DNA from: Bimastos eiseni
Lineage: Eukaryota; Annelida; Clitellata; Crassiclitellata; Lumbricidae
Reading direction: 5' to 3'
Assembly (NCBI GenBank): GCA_959347315.1
Contig: OY365806.1
Location: 29,928,347-29,992,346, forward strand
Length of the DNA: 64,000 bases
Part shown: piece after piece, positions 31,690 through 63,670 of the stretch
Layout of the letters: every line of letters begins with the position of its first letter
Numbering within the stretch: position 1 is the stretch's first letter
Made by a program: the position numbers and the translations under genes
Notes under the pieces: generated by a model
Told to the model about the DNA's origin: nothing
The model's input: the letters and a program-made list of their open reading frames with translations, nothing else
Database searches by the model: none

Positions 31690-32010
31690 TCTTGCCAAAA
31701 TACAGAAGAACAGATATCCACAAGACTGCAAAAATTACATAGGCATTAGTCTACTAAGCATTCCAGGGAAAGTCTTCACCAAATTTGTACAAAACAGAAT
31801 GAACCAGTAGGTTGAAAGTCTTGCAGAAGAGCAAGACGGGAAGCAGCACACTAATTGATCAACTGTTTACAATGAGACAGATACTTGAAGAAAGAAAGCT
31901 TAGTAGTCCTATACACCCAGAAAGTCTACATCAACTTAAGAGACATAAAATAGGCATTCAACAGGATTATTATGGCATATTGGAATGCAAAGGGTGATGC
32001 CAAATACATA
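31690..32010 (+). mobile_element. LINE fragment, reverse transcriptase N-terminal part
   Basis: Frames broken by a few indels carry the CKNY-x-GI-x-LLSIPGKV block, then QNRMN, then IDQLFTMRQILEERKLS and a degraded F-x-K-x-AFD block. This order is typical of RTE/L1-type reverse transcriptases. Both ends are lost. Confidence 0.65.
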
Positions 32011-32439
32011 AATGGCACAGCAATTATTGATCAATGGGATATAGCATAAAATCACATATATACATACTATGGCCCACCTAAAGTGTCATAAAAGCAGACA
32101 ATAAGAGCAGTCTACTTTCACACAAAAACTGGAATATGGGACTGTATGGCGAGTATGTAGGGCCTACCTCATCCAATATCCTTTGATGATCTCTGTGAGT
32201 GAGCTGATGGCTCCCTTTTCAATTCTATCCTCTCTAATCCTGATCACATTCTTAAGATTCCTCTCCGTCCTATTAGGAAATTGGAGTACCAACTGCGTCT
32301 ACATACCCGTCTACATACATAGGTCTGTTCCCCGGGCTGATGATTTCACCTGGTGTGGCTTCATTATTAGCGCCTTTATCCCCTTTGACTTCCCTCCTTC
32401 TCTGCTTTCAGTTGTTATCCAGCATTTTATACAGTTTGC

Positions 32440-32590
32440 TATGCTTTAAGATCAATTATGTTTAATTATATATACATGTTTTTGTTAGTAGGCCAACTGT
32501 GTAAATTTTCTCTGTACATGTCGTGCGTTTTCTGACATCTGATTAAATAATATGCTTACTTACTCACTTACTCACTTACTTATTTACTAA
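32440..32590 (+). repeat. Probable LINE 3' tail with TTACTCAC repeats
   Basis: TCTGACATCTGATTAAATAA is followed by four or five TTAC/TCACTTAC units. Short tandem tails like this are common at CR1/L2-type 3' ends. Confidence 0.4.
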
Positions 32591-32597
32591 TGCCTAT

Positions 32598-32662
32598 TTA
32601 ACCCTTATATATATATAATATATAATACCAATTTAACCCTTATATATATATAATATATGAGG
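32598..32662 (+). repeat. Tandem duplication of an AT-rich unit
   Basis: AATTTAACCCTTATATATATATAATATAT-type unit of about 44 nt occurs twice (about 32598-32625 and 32630-32658). Confidence 0.7.
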
Positions 32663-32697
32663 TCGTTGATTTTACCTAGCATCAGAAGCAGTAATGT

Positions 32698-33440
32698 ATG
32701 GAGCCCCTAAAGGGACATGGAAGAAGAATATTTTACCTCGTGCGCAAAAGATACAAACTCGTTCCCACGACTTACTAAGTCATGCACACGAGATAACAAC
32801 TCGTTCCCTCGACTTAACAAGTCGTGCGCATGACTTATTTGACCAATAGCAGACCGACTTTCTGTGACGTAAGCAAACTTCTATTTCGGGGATATAATGG
32901 CGTCGCTGCAACAATTGGCAACAAAGTAGTTTGAAATGGGACAACGGCGATTTGTCCCAAATTCCACAACACAACTCATACGATAAATCGTGGGGATAAC
33001 TGTATCTGATAATGTTCAGATTGACAAAGCTAAAATACTGACAATATCGGATAAAGTTATCCCCGCAATTTATCGTATGAGTTGTTGGAATTTGGGACAT
33101 TAAAACGACTTTGTCCCATTTTAAACTACTTCGTTGCCAATTGTTGCAGCGATGCCATTATATCCCCGAAATAGAAGTTTGCTTACGACACGGAAAGTCG
33201 GTCTGCTATTGGTCAAATAAGTCATGCGCACGACTTGTTAAGTTGAGGGAACGAGTTGTTATCTCGTGTGCACGACTTATTAAGTCGAGAACGAGTCAAT
33301 AAGTCGTGCGCATGGGATATTAGGTCGTGTGCACAAGTTATTAACTCGTTCCCACGACTTAGTAAGTCGTGGGAACGAGTTTTTATCTCGTGCTCACGAG
33401 TTAAAATATTCTTCTTTCATGTCCCTTTAGGGGCTCCGTA
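32698..33440 (+). mobile_element. Fold-back (palindromic) TA-flanked element A
   Basis: The ends are CGGAGCCCCTAAAGGGACAT type (left end mutated to TGGAGC), flanked by TA as in Tc1/mariner-type insertions. The whole element is an inverted repeat: the left arm to about 33005 and the right arm from about 33015 share the segments for AAGCAAACTTCTATTTCGGG, CAACAATTGGCAAC and ACTCATACGATAAAT. Outer parts are built from short palindromes centred on GTGCGCAC. There is no gene. Confidence 0.85.
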
Positions 33441-33725
33441 GATTCGGGCATTCCATTCTAAACTTAAATCCCACCTTTTCAAGGACTCTTACCCAGACTC
33501 ATTACTTGACATCTGTCACTCCTCGACAAAAGTGATACCCTCCTTAACAGCTACTCTGCCTCCCTGCTGACCTTCTGGAAACCGAACTCTGACCTCCCAC
33601 ATACTATCATTTAGACAACCCTTTAGATTTGACGCAGCGCTCCTGAATAAGCTGGTGTCCTACGCATAGCTTTCAAGTGGCACCTTCGAAGTCTGGAGAT
33701 TACAATTACTACGACTATATGGGTG
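33441..33725 (+). mobile_element. CR1/L2-type LINE 3' end
   Basis: A frame reading FHSKLKSHLFKDSYPDSLLD is the typical last block of L2/CR1 polyproteins. It is followed by a 3' tail (CTGGTGTCC...GCATAGCTTTCAAGTGGCAC) shared with 47640-47730 and 9690-9785. Element A appears to have inserted into its 5' side. Confidence 0.6.
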
Positions 33726-33844
33726 TATAATATGTGGTGTGCTTGGCCTATGAGGAAAGCATTTAAAGCTAATGTTATCTGTCATGCCGTTTGTACGCTG
33801 AGTGTGTGCCAGACTGGAGATATCACTCTGCAGGCGAATATGAA

Positions 33845-34261
33845 AGCGAAAATGAAAATGATGTTCAGATTGACAGAGCTAAAATACTGACAATATCAGA
33901 TAAAGTTATCCCTGCGATTTTTGGTATTAGTTGTGCTGTGGAATTTGGGACGCTACAACGACAAATCGCCATTGTTCCATTTCAAACCACTTCATTGCCA
34001 ATTGTTGCAGCGACGCCATTATATATGCCCGAAATAGAAGTTTGCTTATGTCACAGAAAGTAGGTCTGCTATTGGTCAAATAAGTCGTGTGCACGACTTA
34101 TTAAGTCGAGGGAACGAGTTGTTATCTCGTGCGCACGACTTCTTAAGTCGAGAGAACGAGTTGTTAACTCGTCCACACGACTTAGTAAGTCGTGGGAACG
34201 AGTTTGTATCTCGTGCGCACGAGTTAAAATATTCTTCGTGCATGTCCCTTTAGGGGCTCCG
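33845..34261 (+). mobile_element. Fold-back element B, right half only
   Basis: It matches the right arm of element A from GATGTTCAGATTGACAGAGC onward and ends GGGGCTCCG followed by TA. Its left end is missing. It keeps several GTGCGCAC-centred modules. Confidence 0.8.
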
Positions 34262-34271
34262 TACATTACTA

Positions 34272-34481
34272 CGGAGCCCCTAAAGGGACATGAAAGAATA
34301 TTTTATCTCGTGCGCACGAGATAACTCGTTCCCTCGACTTAATAAGTCGTGCGCACGAGATAACAACTCGTTCCTACGACTTACTAAGTCGTGCGCACGA
34401 GTTATTAAGTCGAGGGAACGAGTTTGTATCTCGTGCGCACGAGTTAAAATATTCTTCGTCCATTTCCCTTTAGGGGCTTCG
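34272..34481 (+). mobile_element. Fold-back element C, short form
   Basis: A 210-bp element with ends CGGAGCCCCTAAAGGGACAT and GGGGCTTCG, flanked by TA on both sides, only 10 nt from element B. It consists almost only of the GTGCGCAC and AACTCGTTCCC modules and lacks the central core of element A. Confidence 0.85.
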
Positions 34482-34609
34482 TAACTTTGAGTTGAGTGAT
34501 ATGCAAAACTATTGGCCCAGTTAACTTTTCTGGCCATTGACTGAATTTCATGAAAAATAGACAAATTTAACAATGTTTCGTGTGTAAACACAATCTCGTT
34601 CAAGTCTCG

Positions 34610-34660
34610 TTTGCTCTGACCGGAAGTCACGTTTGATTCGCCGTTGACCGTAACCCAATA
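34610..34660 (+). promoter_or_regulatory. Possible promoter motif cluster (ETS-like)
   Basis: GACCGGAAGTCACG gives a good ETS core next to a CRE-like half site in a locally CpG-richer stretch. It lies 4.4 kb upstream of the kinase start codon and could belong to its promoter. A motif alone is weak evidence. Confidence 0.2.
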
Positions 34661-34914
34661 ACCGAAGTAATTCAGTTCAATGGCACATACGCTTTCTATG
34701 TACGTTTGTAAAGATATAATATTGCCATTATGCGTTGTGCTTTATAGAACTTTAAAATATCTATAATTTATTTTTGAATCGTTGTATAATTATTTTGAGG
34801 CAATATATATCTTAGAATGTAAGCGCCATTTGATGTTTTCAGTACTAGGTATCACCAGGTAAACATTTAAAGCAACTTAGTAAATAAGTACCCGTACCGC
34901 AATTCTCTCTTTTA

Positions 34915-35690
34915 TAACATTGTTTGAATTTGATTCCTCTCAAATAGGACGCCTCCAAACAATTCAGAATGCTCTTGCCCGCACAGTCAATAAAATCCCA
35001 AAACACCATCATATATCCTCTGTCCTCAAATCACTGCATTGGCTCAAAGTCCCTCAACGCATCCACTACCAAATTTTATCTATCACCTACAACGCACTTA
35101 AACCTCTCAACCCTCTTACATTCGTTAACTCCTTACAATCCAACCGCCCGGATCAACTCGCTCATCAACATATCTTTCTCTATCTCGATCTCCAGTCTCA
35201 TCGTCTCTGAAATTCTGCAACCGCTCCTTAGCCTATGCTGCACAAACCCTTTGGAACGGACTCCCAAAAGAACTGCCTCAGTTTGCTCATCACCACATTC
35301 CACCTGCAATATTATAACCTCCCCTCTGCTTTCATTATCCTCTGCTACTTTCCATTCACGACTAAAAACCGTACTCTTCAAGGCAGCTTCAAGGTGTCCT
35401 ATTCGGATTCTACTCCTGCTGCCTGCACCACCACATGACCACCCTCATCAGTGTCATCACCGACTACCACCGTAGCACCATTCTGTCACCTCGGCTTGAC
35501 TCCCCGGATTTCGACCTGGTACCGAAAAGAAACGAGAGGATCGGCAATTGCGGATTGGATTTGGTATAGCGCCGGTGTATAAGCTTTTCTCCCTGACGTG
35601 GTCTTTGTGGGCGCTGAGAAATTTTCGAGAATTTACACTACAATACAGCGCGCGTGCAGATGAATCAATAAAGTACATACTTACCTAATA
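34915..35690 (+). mobile_element. CR1/L2-type LINE 3' fragment
   Basis: A frame reads LQTIQNALARTVNKIPKHHH, then VLKSLHWLKVPQRIHYQILS, and a shifted frame gives CNRSLAYAAQTLWNGLPKEL. These are the conserved C-terminal blocks of L2/CR1 polyproteins. The 3' end includes ATAGCGCCGGTGTATAAGC and an AATCAATAAAGTACATACTT stretch. It is truncated on the 5' side. Confidence 0.8.
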
Positions 35691-37205
35691 ACTATGTTGG
35701 CCTGGAACGAGGCTGAAACAGAGGCCTAAGAACAAGAGCTGTTCCGTTTAGCCTACTGTGAAGAATCTATGGCGGAGAAGGGACGTGGCTTACAGCTTTT
35801 GTCAATTTATTCGTCTTTTGTTAATTCTGCGCAAAATCTAGTTTAGTTGATCTGTTTTGGAAGTATTAAAGTGCTTGTTAAAGGTTTGTCATTTGAAGTA
35901 CATTTATTGTTGATAATTAAGCATTTCACATCTTTTTTGGGTAGATTTGACGGAAAGCAAACCCCGAGCTTGACACTTGCGATGTTGGCATAATCTAGAT
36001 TCTGTTCCCGGATCTATTTCTGTGGTCTAACAATCATTCTTTAAATTATAGAGTATCTGTAAATCGAGTCCACGTGGTTGGAAATGGCAGAAATCTAATT
36101 ATTTGAATCACGCTACAACTAATTGTTTCTTCTTTTGAGATTTACAACCACTCGTAACAAGAATTTCAACTCTGAATTATATGTCATTCGGTTATGTATA
36201 ATTTAGCCTTCGTAATTTTTCGGCCATCATGTTGCTGATCTTTTGAGCGTCACAAATAAATTCAACGTTGACATGTATATTTTAACACCAGATTATGTGC
36301 TTGTTAAATATTAAGCGACCCAATTTTAAAAAAAGAAATGCGAATAAATAAGAAATTTAAAACTCGGCTTAAACCCGGCTTACTTAAGTACTTAGGACTC
36401 CATCTCACGCATAATATTTTGGGGGTGGCTTGTGTGGATGCATCTGCGCAACCTTTAGCACACGTGCATTCGAAGACCTATGATTTCTTATAATTATGCA
36501 TCGTAATGGTCGGTTAGGGTCAGGTTAAGCATCGTGAGGGTTGTTTAGGGTCAGTTTAGGCGTTGTGAGGGTCGGTTAGGACTAGTGTCATTTTTAGACA
36601 TATACGAAGCTTACTTACTCCTTTGTGTCAATTACATGCCGGAAGTATTTTGTTCTGACCAAAGCAACATATCAAAATATTCTGACCAAAAGATCGAAAT
36701 ATAATGCATAAGTTGATGTCCTAAGTACTATAAGTAAGTCAGAAGCCCTAGGTAATGGTTAGTTCCCATCTTGAATTGAATGGCATTTCAAGTGGTCATT
36801 TGTTGTGATAAACCCATTATATATAGTTTTCGCACCTTGTAGAGGTTATTATAAAGCGCCATATAAATTGCCTATTGAATACATACATACATAGTTTGTC
36901 TTTCGATGTTGTCATTTTGATGCATTATAAAACTGCAAATACACAGGTCCATTCTGTATGGGTGCATAGCGAGTCGTTGAATCCCCGAAACACATTTCCC
37001 GCCATATCCCCGAAATACAATTTGTAAAACTGACCCGAATATGTTTTGTTTATTAGGCCTATATGACGAATGAAACCCATTCCATTGTCCTAAATGACCA
37101 TCAATCCTTTGCGTTAGCATAATTAACTCATTAATATTTTCCAGAAAATAAATAGCATAATTAAGCATAGTCAATTAATGTTAGGCACGCAATGCATTTC
37201 ACAGT
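35691..37205 (+). other. Intergenic DNA upstream of CDK12
   Basis: Holds a short frame starting ATGGCGGAGAAGGGACG near 35770 (26 codons), a TTAGGG-containing 31-bp repeat (36498-36590) and a retroelement tail ending CGCCATATAAATTG near 36860. A non-coding first exon of the kinase gene may lie here; I cannot fix it. Confidence 0.35.
36498..36590 (+). repeat. 31-bp tandem repeat, three copies
   Basis: Units start at 36498, 36529 and 36560. Each carries a GGTCGGTTAGGGTCAG-like core; variants are TTGTTTAGGG and TCGGTTAGGA. Confidence 0.85.
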
Positions 37206-37209
37206 GGAT

Positions 37210-37425
37210 TTTTCAAGTTTGAGAAAATTCTCCTTGAGTAGAAGTGGTATCGATGAAAACAATGAGCCTGTATTTAAGGAAGGAATGTCAACTGTATGAA
37301 TTAGGTACAAGATGGGGCCCGAAGAATGAACCCTAGGGACACCGCACTCTGCTCCAGTCCAAGCTGTCCGGAATCACCAAAGACAACCATCTGGGAACAA
37401 TCTGAGCCTCAGATTCTGAGGAATA
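37210..37425 (-). mobile_element. Jockey/CR1-like reverse transcriptase fragment
   Basis: The minus strand reads ECGVPRVHSSGPILYLIHTV then DIP, matching the GVPQGS-x-LGP-x-L motif B block of Jockey/CR1 reverse transcriptases. Flanking blocks are not clear. Confidence 0.5.
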
Positions 37426-37429
37426 AGAT

Positions 37430-39047
37430 TTGAATCTGGCAATAAGGGGTCCACAGAGGCTACAAGATAGTTAAAAACACTGCAGCAGTAAGTAGTTGCC
37501 ATGTGGCATTGAAAATTGTTCTGTAAAACATAATGTGGCAACAGTTGTTTATTACCAAAATTTGATACAGCCCTTCTTCCAACATTTTTTGCTCAGAAGT
37601 GCATACACACGCCTCGACGGCGCAATTGCAGTTGTTGATCATGACTGTTGCAACTCTGGAAGGCGTTATGTCATAATAAATTTTTATAGTTACTAGGGAA
37701 TACCCAGATAGACGTTATCCACAGAATATTAAATCCAGTGTACTTGCTTGGATGTACCAAATGCCAGATCCCAGTACGAACCAACTATTATTTATTCCAT
37801 ATGTTAAGCTTATCATTTCGTGTAATAAACTATTTTTATTGTCTACCTGATCTATCTTGTAGTTTCAGAATTTACTAGAACTGCTTCTGAATGAAGTTTG
37901 TTGTTAAAAGTTTTAAGAGACAATAAGAAGCACCGGTGTGTCCAGAAATCTATGTTCAACTATTTGTGTGCATTTTATATGACAAGGTGAATAGTGCAAA
38001 AAACAAAACAGGATATTCATCCAAGACAAATCATCCCAGGCAATTTCCGTTTGACCCCTGCTAGGTATCCATTTAAAAAAAATTCATACCTGGTGCGAAT
38101 GAGCACTTAAGCTATGCGAAAGTTATAGTAAGCCGCTGTTCGTCATCACTTAAGATGTTAGTTAAGATATTAGTTAAAAACTGTGACTCCTGTATAGTCT
38201 ATGACACTGATGCCGCTAAGCTGAACTGTTGTAAGGGTGGCCCTACTTAGTGGGTTTTGTGACCTTTCTGGGCTTCCCATTTGCTGCCATTTATTTTGTG
38301 ACTTGGATGTTTAACTTTTGTACTTTGAAAGGAGCAAGTAAAAAATGATTTGATTAATGGATAGAGCAGATTTTCCAATCAGGCGAATGTAGAAAGAAAC
38401 AGTAGCATTGTAATGTATTATGCTATTACACATCATTGCTATTTTTCGTAGAGCCGACCTAAGTTGAGATTTACTCAAATATTGAGACCGCATGAATTAA
38501 TGCCCGACACTTATTGCAAAGACAGTTTGGTTCGAATATTGATTTGTTTCTAAGGCATCTGCACACCTTCTTCTAGCAAAAACACATTTTGTGAGAGCGT
38601 AATTTCGAAAGAGATTTTTGTGCATCACATAGATTTGCCAGATTTTTAATCTTATTGTTACCAGTGATTGCTTTTTAAAACTTTGTGTGACTTTTGTCTT
38701 CTTTATTTTCTATCACTTGCAACTTATTTGCATCTCCTTATGATAGTTAATGATTCACTTTTTGGTGGTTCAGCTCCCCTAGCCCTTCTAATCTCTCAAC
38801 TATGTAATTGAAAAGTTGTTCGGTGCCAGGTCTTTACCCAACCACAGCTCTGTCAAGGCATCAATGGTCTGCCTCTTACAATATGGAAGGTAGAAAAATG
38901 TCTCTTTGGCTCGAAATTGGCAGGCAGGATGTGCAGAACTTTTCTTAAGAATTTCAAAACAGTTGTAGAGAATTTTGCTAGCAAATTTGTTTAGCATGAG
39001 CTGAAGCTGCAAAAAAGGCAATATTTGATTTATGGTTTTCTTTTCAG
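37430..39047 (+). other. Intergenic or 5' intron DNA of CDK12
   Basis: I see no coding signal or known element. If 39048 is a spliced exon start, the right part is the intron that follows the non-coding first exon. Confidence 0.4.
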
Positions 39048-39081
39048 TCAATCGAGGCCTTAGCAGGCAACTGCATGATTA
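39048..39081 (+). other. CDK12 5' UTR part of first coding exon
   Basis: A strong acceptor (tggttttcttttcag) ends at 39047, so the first coding exon is probably spliced to an upstream non-coding exon. An ATG at 39074 is out of frame and a TGA at 39076-39078 closes the main frame upstream. Confidence 0.55.
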
Positions 39082-59670
<20,589 letters not shown>

Positions 59671-60136
59671 GCAGCTGATGAAGAGAAAGGCCGCAGATCA
59701 AGTCGAAGTCAAGCGGTATGGTAAATTTGGTAAATGTTTGCTATAAAACTGTGTGTCTTTAATCTGATGTCACGAGCGTAATTGCATCGGATTGAATGTA
59801 CTGCTAGGTTTGTAATGATTTCAGAGATACTGACCGGACTTTGGAGCAGTCTATTGAGGTTCTGGATTTCCAAAATCGACTTCTGCTATGAACCAAAAAT
59901 GAATTGCTGTTACTTGACAACGACTTGTTCATCAACCAAGTTGCATTTCACTACCTAGCCATTAATACCGTTTTTGTCCTTGACACAATAGTATTGATTA
60001 ACACATTAACAGCGAGAGTTTACTAAAACTGACTTGCAAACCTTATGCATCCCATTGTTAAAGTGTTGTGATTATGGGTTATATCATATATGATTCTGTT
60101 TCGTGGGTTGCTAGCGGCCATAGCCAGCACCTTTTA

Positions 60137-60142
60137 AATAAA
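60137..60142 (+). promoter_or_regulatory. Poly(A) signal of CDK12
   Basis: AATAAA 467 nt after the stop codon, in TTTTAAATAAACCATTATTA. It is the first canonical hexamer downstream, so a plausible 3' end. Confidence 0.55.
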
Positions 60143-62883
60143 CCATTATTACTATGGCCCATGTAATGTTATATTCTATGATCATATGTTGCATAATTCT
60201 AAGTTATGTATACTCATAATTATAGTTGCATTGAGCCATTATTTATTGTTATTACAGAATATTTGCCATGATTTAACACGACAATTAACCGACTAATTAA
60301 TAATCGAGAAGTTACTACCAACGCTTCAATTGTTGGGTTTTGATTATTTACCTGAATTATGGAAAGTTTTGCAAGAATCAGTTTCCCAATGAAAATCAAT
60401 AATCTCCAATCAAAGTTTCGCTTGATCAACAATTCTAATAATAGGCTGATTGGTTAGTATAAAAGTTATACACCCAAGGGCGTTGCAATATATAGACAAT
60501 TGTGATGCTGTAATTCTTGTGAATATGAGTATAATTGGTTAAATTACAACACCGCCTAACAAATTTCCGCAAAATACGACTGGTTTCAACCGTAGTAGTA
60601 CAACGTAGTAGTGATAATAAATCACTCATCGATATAAATGGCCTTTCTTTGACGATCTTCTACCTTCCTAGAGCTCCCTCCCCCCTCAGGCATTCCTCTC
60701 ATCTAAAGACTTCATTGGCCGTGCTGAGGTTGGGAGGACCTCTTGAGTAGTCGCATTGAAGAGGCGCTGTATATGAATTCTCGTAATGAATGAATGAAAA
60801 GATTAGTCGGCTTCCTCTGTCCAGTTTTGTCTAGCCAGTAGTTATCGGGCTGCAGTACTCTGAAATTAATCCGATTACTAGCGGGTTGTTCGACGGAGTC
60901 AAGTTTCAGATTATATGAAATTGCTATGCTTCTATGAAGTTTGAATGTTTTGTGCACGATTTGCCACAGGTTACGACGGCATGGGTGATTTCAAAGCCCG
61001 TTAACGCACGCCATCCGACCGGGATTTTGACACGGAGACGGAAAATGTTCGTTGATATGGTGGTTTTGACCAATTTTGTCTGTTCTTGACTATTATTGTC
61101 AAATTATTTAAAGATTTTGTGACTGCTTGTGCATAAATTTAGCTCTAAATAAATTCTGAAATTTAGTTAACAGTCAACTCACCAAGTGGCGGTTTGTCTA
61201 GCGTAAGGTTACACTCGGAAGATTAGGGTGGATGTAGGAGGCGATGCATGTGTCTTAACCAAAGAGGCGTTAGTGTTCATAAATAGTCCAGACCCATCAG
61301 TAGACAAATTGGCACTAATTGCTCGAAGTGTCCATTATAGCTAGAAACAGGATTCTAGATTTGCAATTTTTATACCTGGGAAACAAACATTGAAATTGGT
61401 GAGACAAGCTTTGATGTAAATTCGTCGCTGCAAAACTACGTTAGGGCTTTATGCTTCTCGCCCCTACGACTTGAACTCTTCCAGTGGCATGTCGTCTCGG
61501 TTATTTATAAACGTGATGTCATGTCTATATTTAAGCGGCGTTGCAGCGCATTGCTATAGAGGCAATTGTAATGAATTTATAACGAAAAAAAACCAGCCAG
61601 ACTATGTTTATGAAATGACACGAGAGCGAATAATTATGATGGTTAATAATGCGAAAGATTTAAATTTTTTCCGACTAAATTGCCGAGATTTCTAACCCGG
61701 CCCATTTTGCGATGCTCGAAGAGTCGATTTGGAAACTAGGGGGGATAGGTTCAGTATCCGAGTTCTGGTTCACTTCGTGTAGAATTTTGGTTACGTTCGA
61801 AAATAATCATTTTGAACTAAGTATAAATATTTAAATATCAAATTGCAATCGTCGGAGAGTCTGTGTTTAACACATAAGATTGAACGCAGGGTTAGGACTA
61901 CTATTAACAATTTCTTTCTATTTCCAGTCGCAATTTACTGTCCGGCTTGCCATACAGTCACGTGGTGCCACCGGAGTCGAATTGTACAGCAGCATTGTTA
62001 CAGTAGCCCAACGCAGGTGAATGACCGCTTATAATGCGCTCCCTCGTTTTCCTTTTTGAAATGGGATGTGCTGTGAAGGACTAGTGTACCGTTTTCGTCC
62101 AGCATCTAAACACTTCGTTCATCATCGCACGCCTATTTTGCGGAGATGCGCATCCCATGTTAGAAACGCCGAGTCTTTTGGTAAATACTCTGCTATTAGA
62201 GACGATAAATCGTAACTGCGGGGCTAGATGAAGTGATCTTAGCCAGAGGTTATATTGGTATATGCATAGGGGCCTACCTAATACCTAGAAGAATGTAGCT
62301 TAGTGTCAATTCAGGATTTTATTGGGCAATGATAGAACAAGTCACGGCGATCGCCTTGCGTCTGAAAGAAGGGTTATTCCGTGTGAAGATGGAAGGAAAA
62401 TAACCCCCGTGACCTCTTGGTAGATTCACACTTCTTTTGTCTCTGAATTACTCGATGGACTGGAAGGAAGAAGGTGTTTGCCTTTCACGTAGGAGTGTGT
62501 GGATCACGTGGACCCGAGATGGACCACGTTATTAAGATTTGTGGCTTGTCTGGGTGGTACTTATCTTGTTTTGGCTGCGCTCCGTCCCAATGAGCCTTTA
62601 TTCACCCTGCGACCTCTCCTCTGACACTAGTATCGCAGATGGCGTGTGATAACAAGACGATAAATATGTTGCCATCGATTTTACTGTGCTAAAGCGCATG
62701 CTGATGTTTAGCGGGTTCCCGCCATTTCGTTTCTTGTCGCTGTAGAGATTTCAAGTTTACGATTAGTCGGAGTTGCTCCACATTTCAACTATCCTGTAGA
62801 GTATTAGAGGCGTTGATCATGTCAGCTTTTCCTTCACCTGTCCATCCATCCACCTTCGAACCTAAAATTAATACGGCCGTAGT

Positions 62884-63060
62884 AAATTCATGCAGAGGCG
62901 GCGATCTCGTTTGAGAGGTGAGGGGGACACCCAATGAGAGGGGTGAGAAATGTGGGGGATGGGAGGGACAAACTTATAACGTGTCTTTTTGTAAAAGTTG
63001 GGGGGACTTGTCCCCCTCGACCGCCCTCCCGGGATTGCCGCCCTTTATCCTATACCTTTT
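62884..63060 (+). repeat. G/C-run-rich repeat with a GGGGGAC palindrome
   Basis: GAGGTGAGGGGGACACCCAA, GTGGGGGATGGGAGGG and the palindrome GGGGGACTTGTCCCCC (63001-63016). It may be the end of a mobile element; no second end was found. Confidence 0.4.
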
Positions 63061-63293
63061 ACTAAGTTCATCCAATTTAAATGAGAGGAGGGGCTAAGTG
63101 CAGTGCCTGCAATTTAGTGTAAGCAAAGGTTCAATGCAAAATTCAGAATTTGGAAAAAAAATCGAAAATGGTTTTATCTGACACGCTGCAATCACAGACG
63201 CAGATTTCGATCTTCCTCGGCAAAATCCTACTCTTTTTTTTTCTGTCACGTCTGTCTCGCATCACTGACCTCTTAGCCACAAAGGCCGCCGAG

Positions 63294-63411
63294 ATGTCTG
63301 TCTGTCTGTCTGTCTGTGTCTGTCTGTCAACCTCTTCTCCGTAACGGGAGGTTAACATTACTATCTCGCTGTCTGTTAACCTCTTCTCCGTAACGGGAGG
63401 TTAACATTACT
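63294..63411 (+). repeat. TGTC microsatellite followed by a 49-bp direct duplication
   Basis: About seven TGTC units, then AACCTCTTCTCCGTAACGGG plus AGGTTAACATTACT at 63329-63362, repeated at 63378-63411. Each copy can fold as AACCTC...GAGGTT. Confidence 0.9.
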
Positions 63412-63575
63412 GATATTTGGGGAGGCAGCGGCCGCAAAATTATTTCTTCTTACTAATTAAATACGATAAAGTACCTATTAACTGGGAACGCGAAATATGC
63501 TCTAGTCTCCTTCACAAAACGAAGGGACGACGAATAGCGCAACTACATTATTCTGCTCTTTGTCGCAGCCTATGA

Positions 63576-63670
63576 TGACTCATGAAGGGAAAATGCTGTC
63601 CGAGTGTTAGGCGATGGGGCGTGGCTTGTTATGTGAGTGACATCCGCTCTTGTTATGAAGGGGCGTGGCT
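63576..63670 (+). promoter_or_regulatory. Possible promoter/enhancer motif cluster
   Basis: An AP-1-type TGACTCA (63576-63582) is followed by two identical GGGGCGTGGCT motifs (63616-63626 and 63660-63670) of the Sp/KLF type, 44 nt apart. An E-box CACGTG lies further up at about 62507. This could serve a gene beyond the window edge; evidence is motif-level only. Confidence 0.25.

Noticed and set aside
34969..35475. 168-codon Ser/Leu-rich frame as a host gene
   Set aside because: It overlaps the recognisable LINE frame in another register and has no independent support.
35770..35847. 26-codon frame starting ATGGCGGAGAAGG as a small gene or upstream frame of CDK12
   Set aside because: It is too short and no transcript boundary can be fixed from sequence. 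A first-exon role remains only a possibility.
36498..36590. Interstitial telomere repeat
   Set aside because: TTAGGG occurs once per 31-bp unit, not as a hexamer array.
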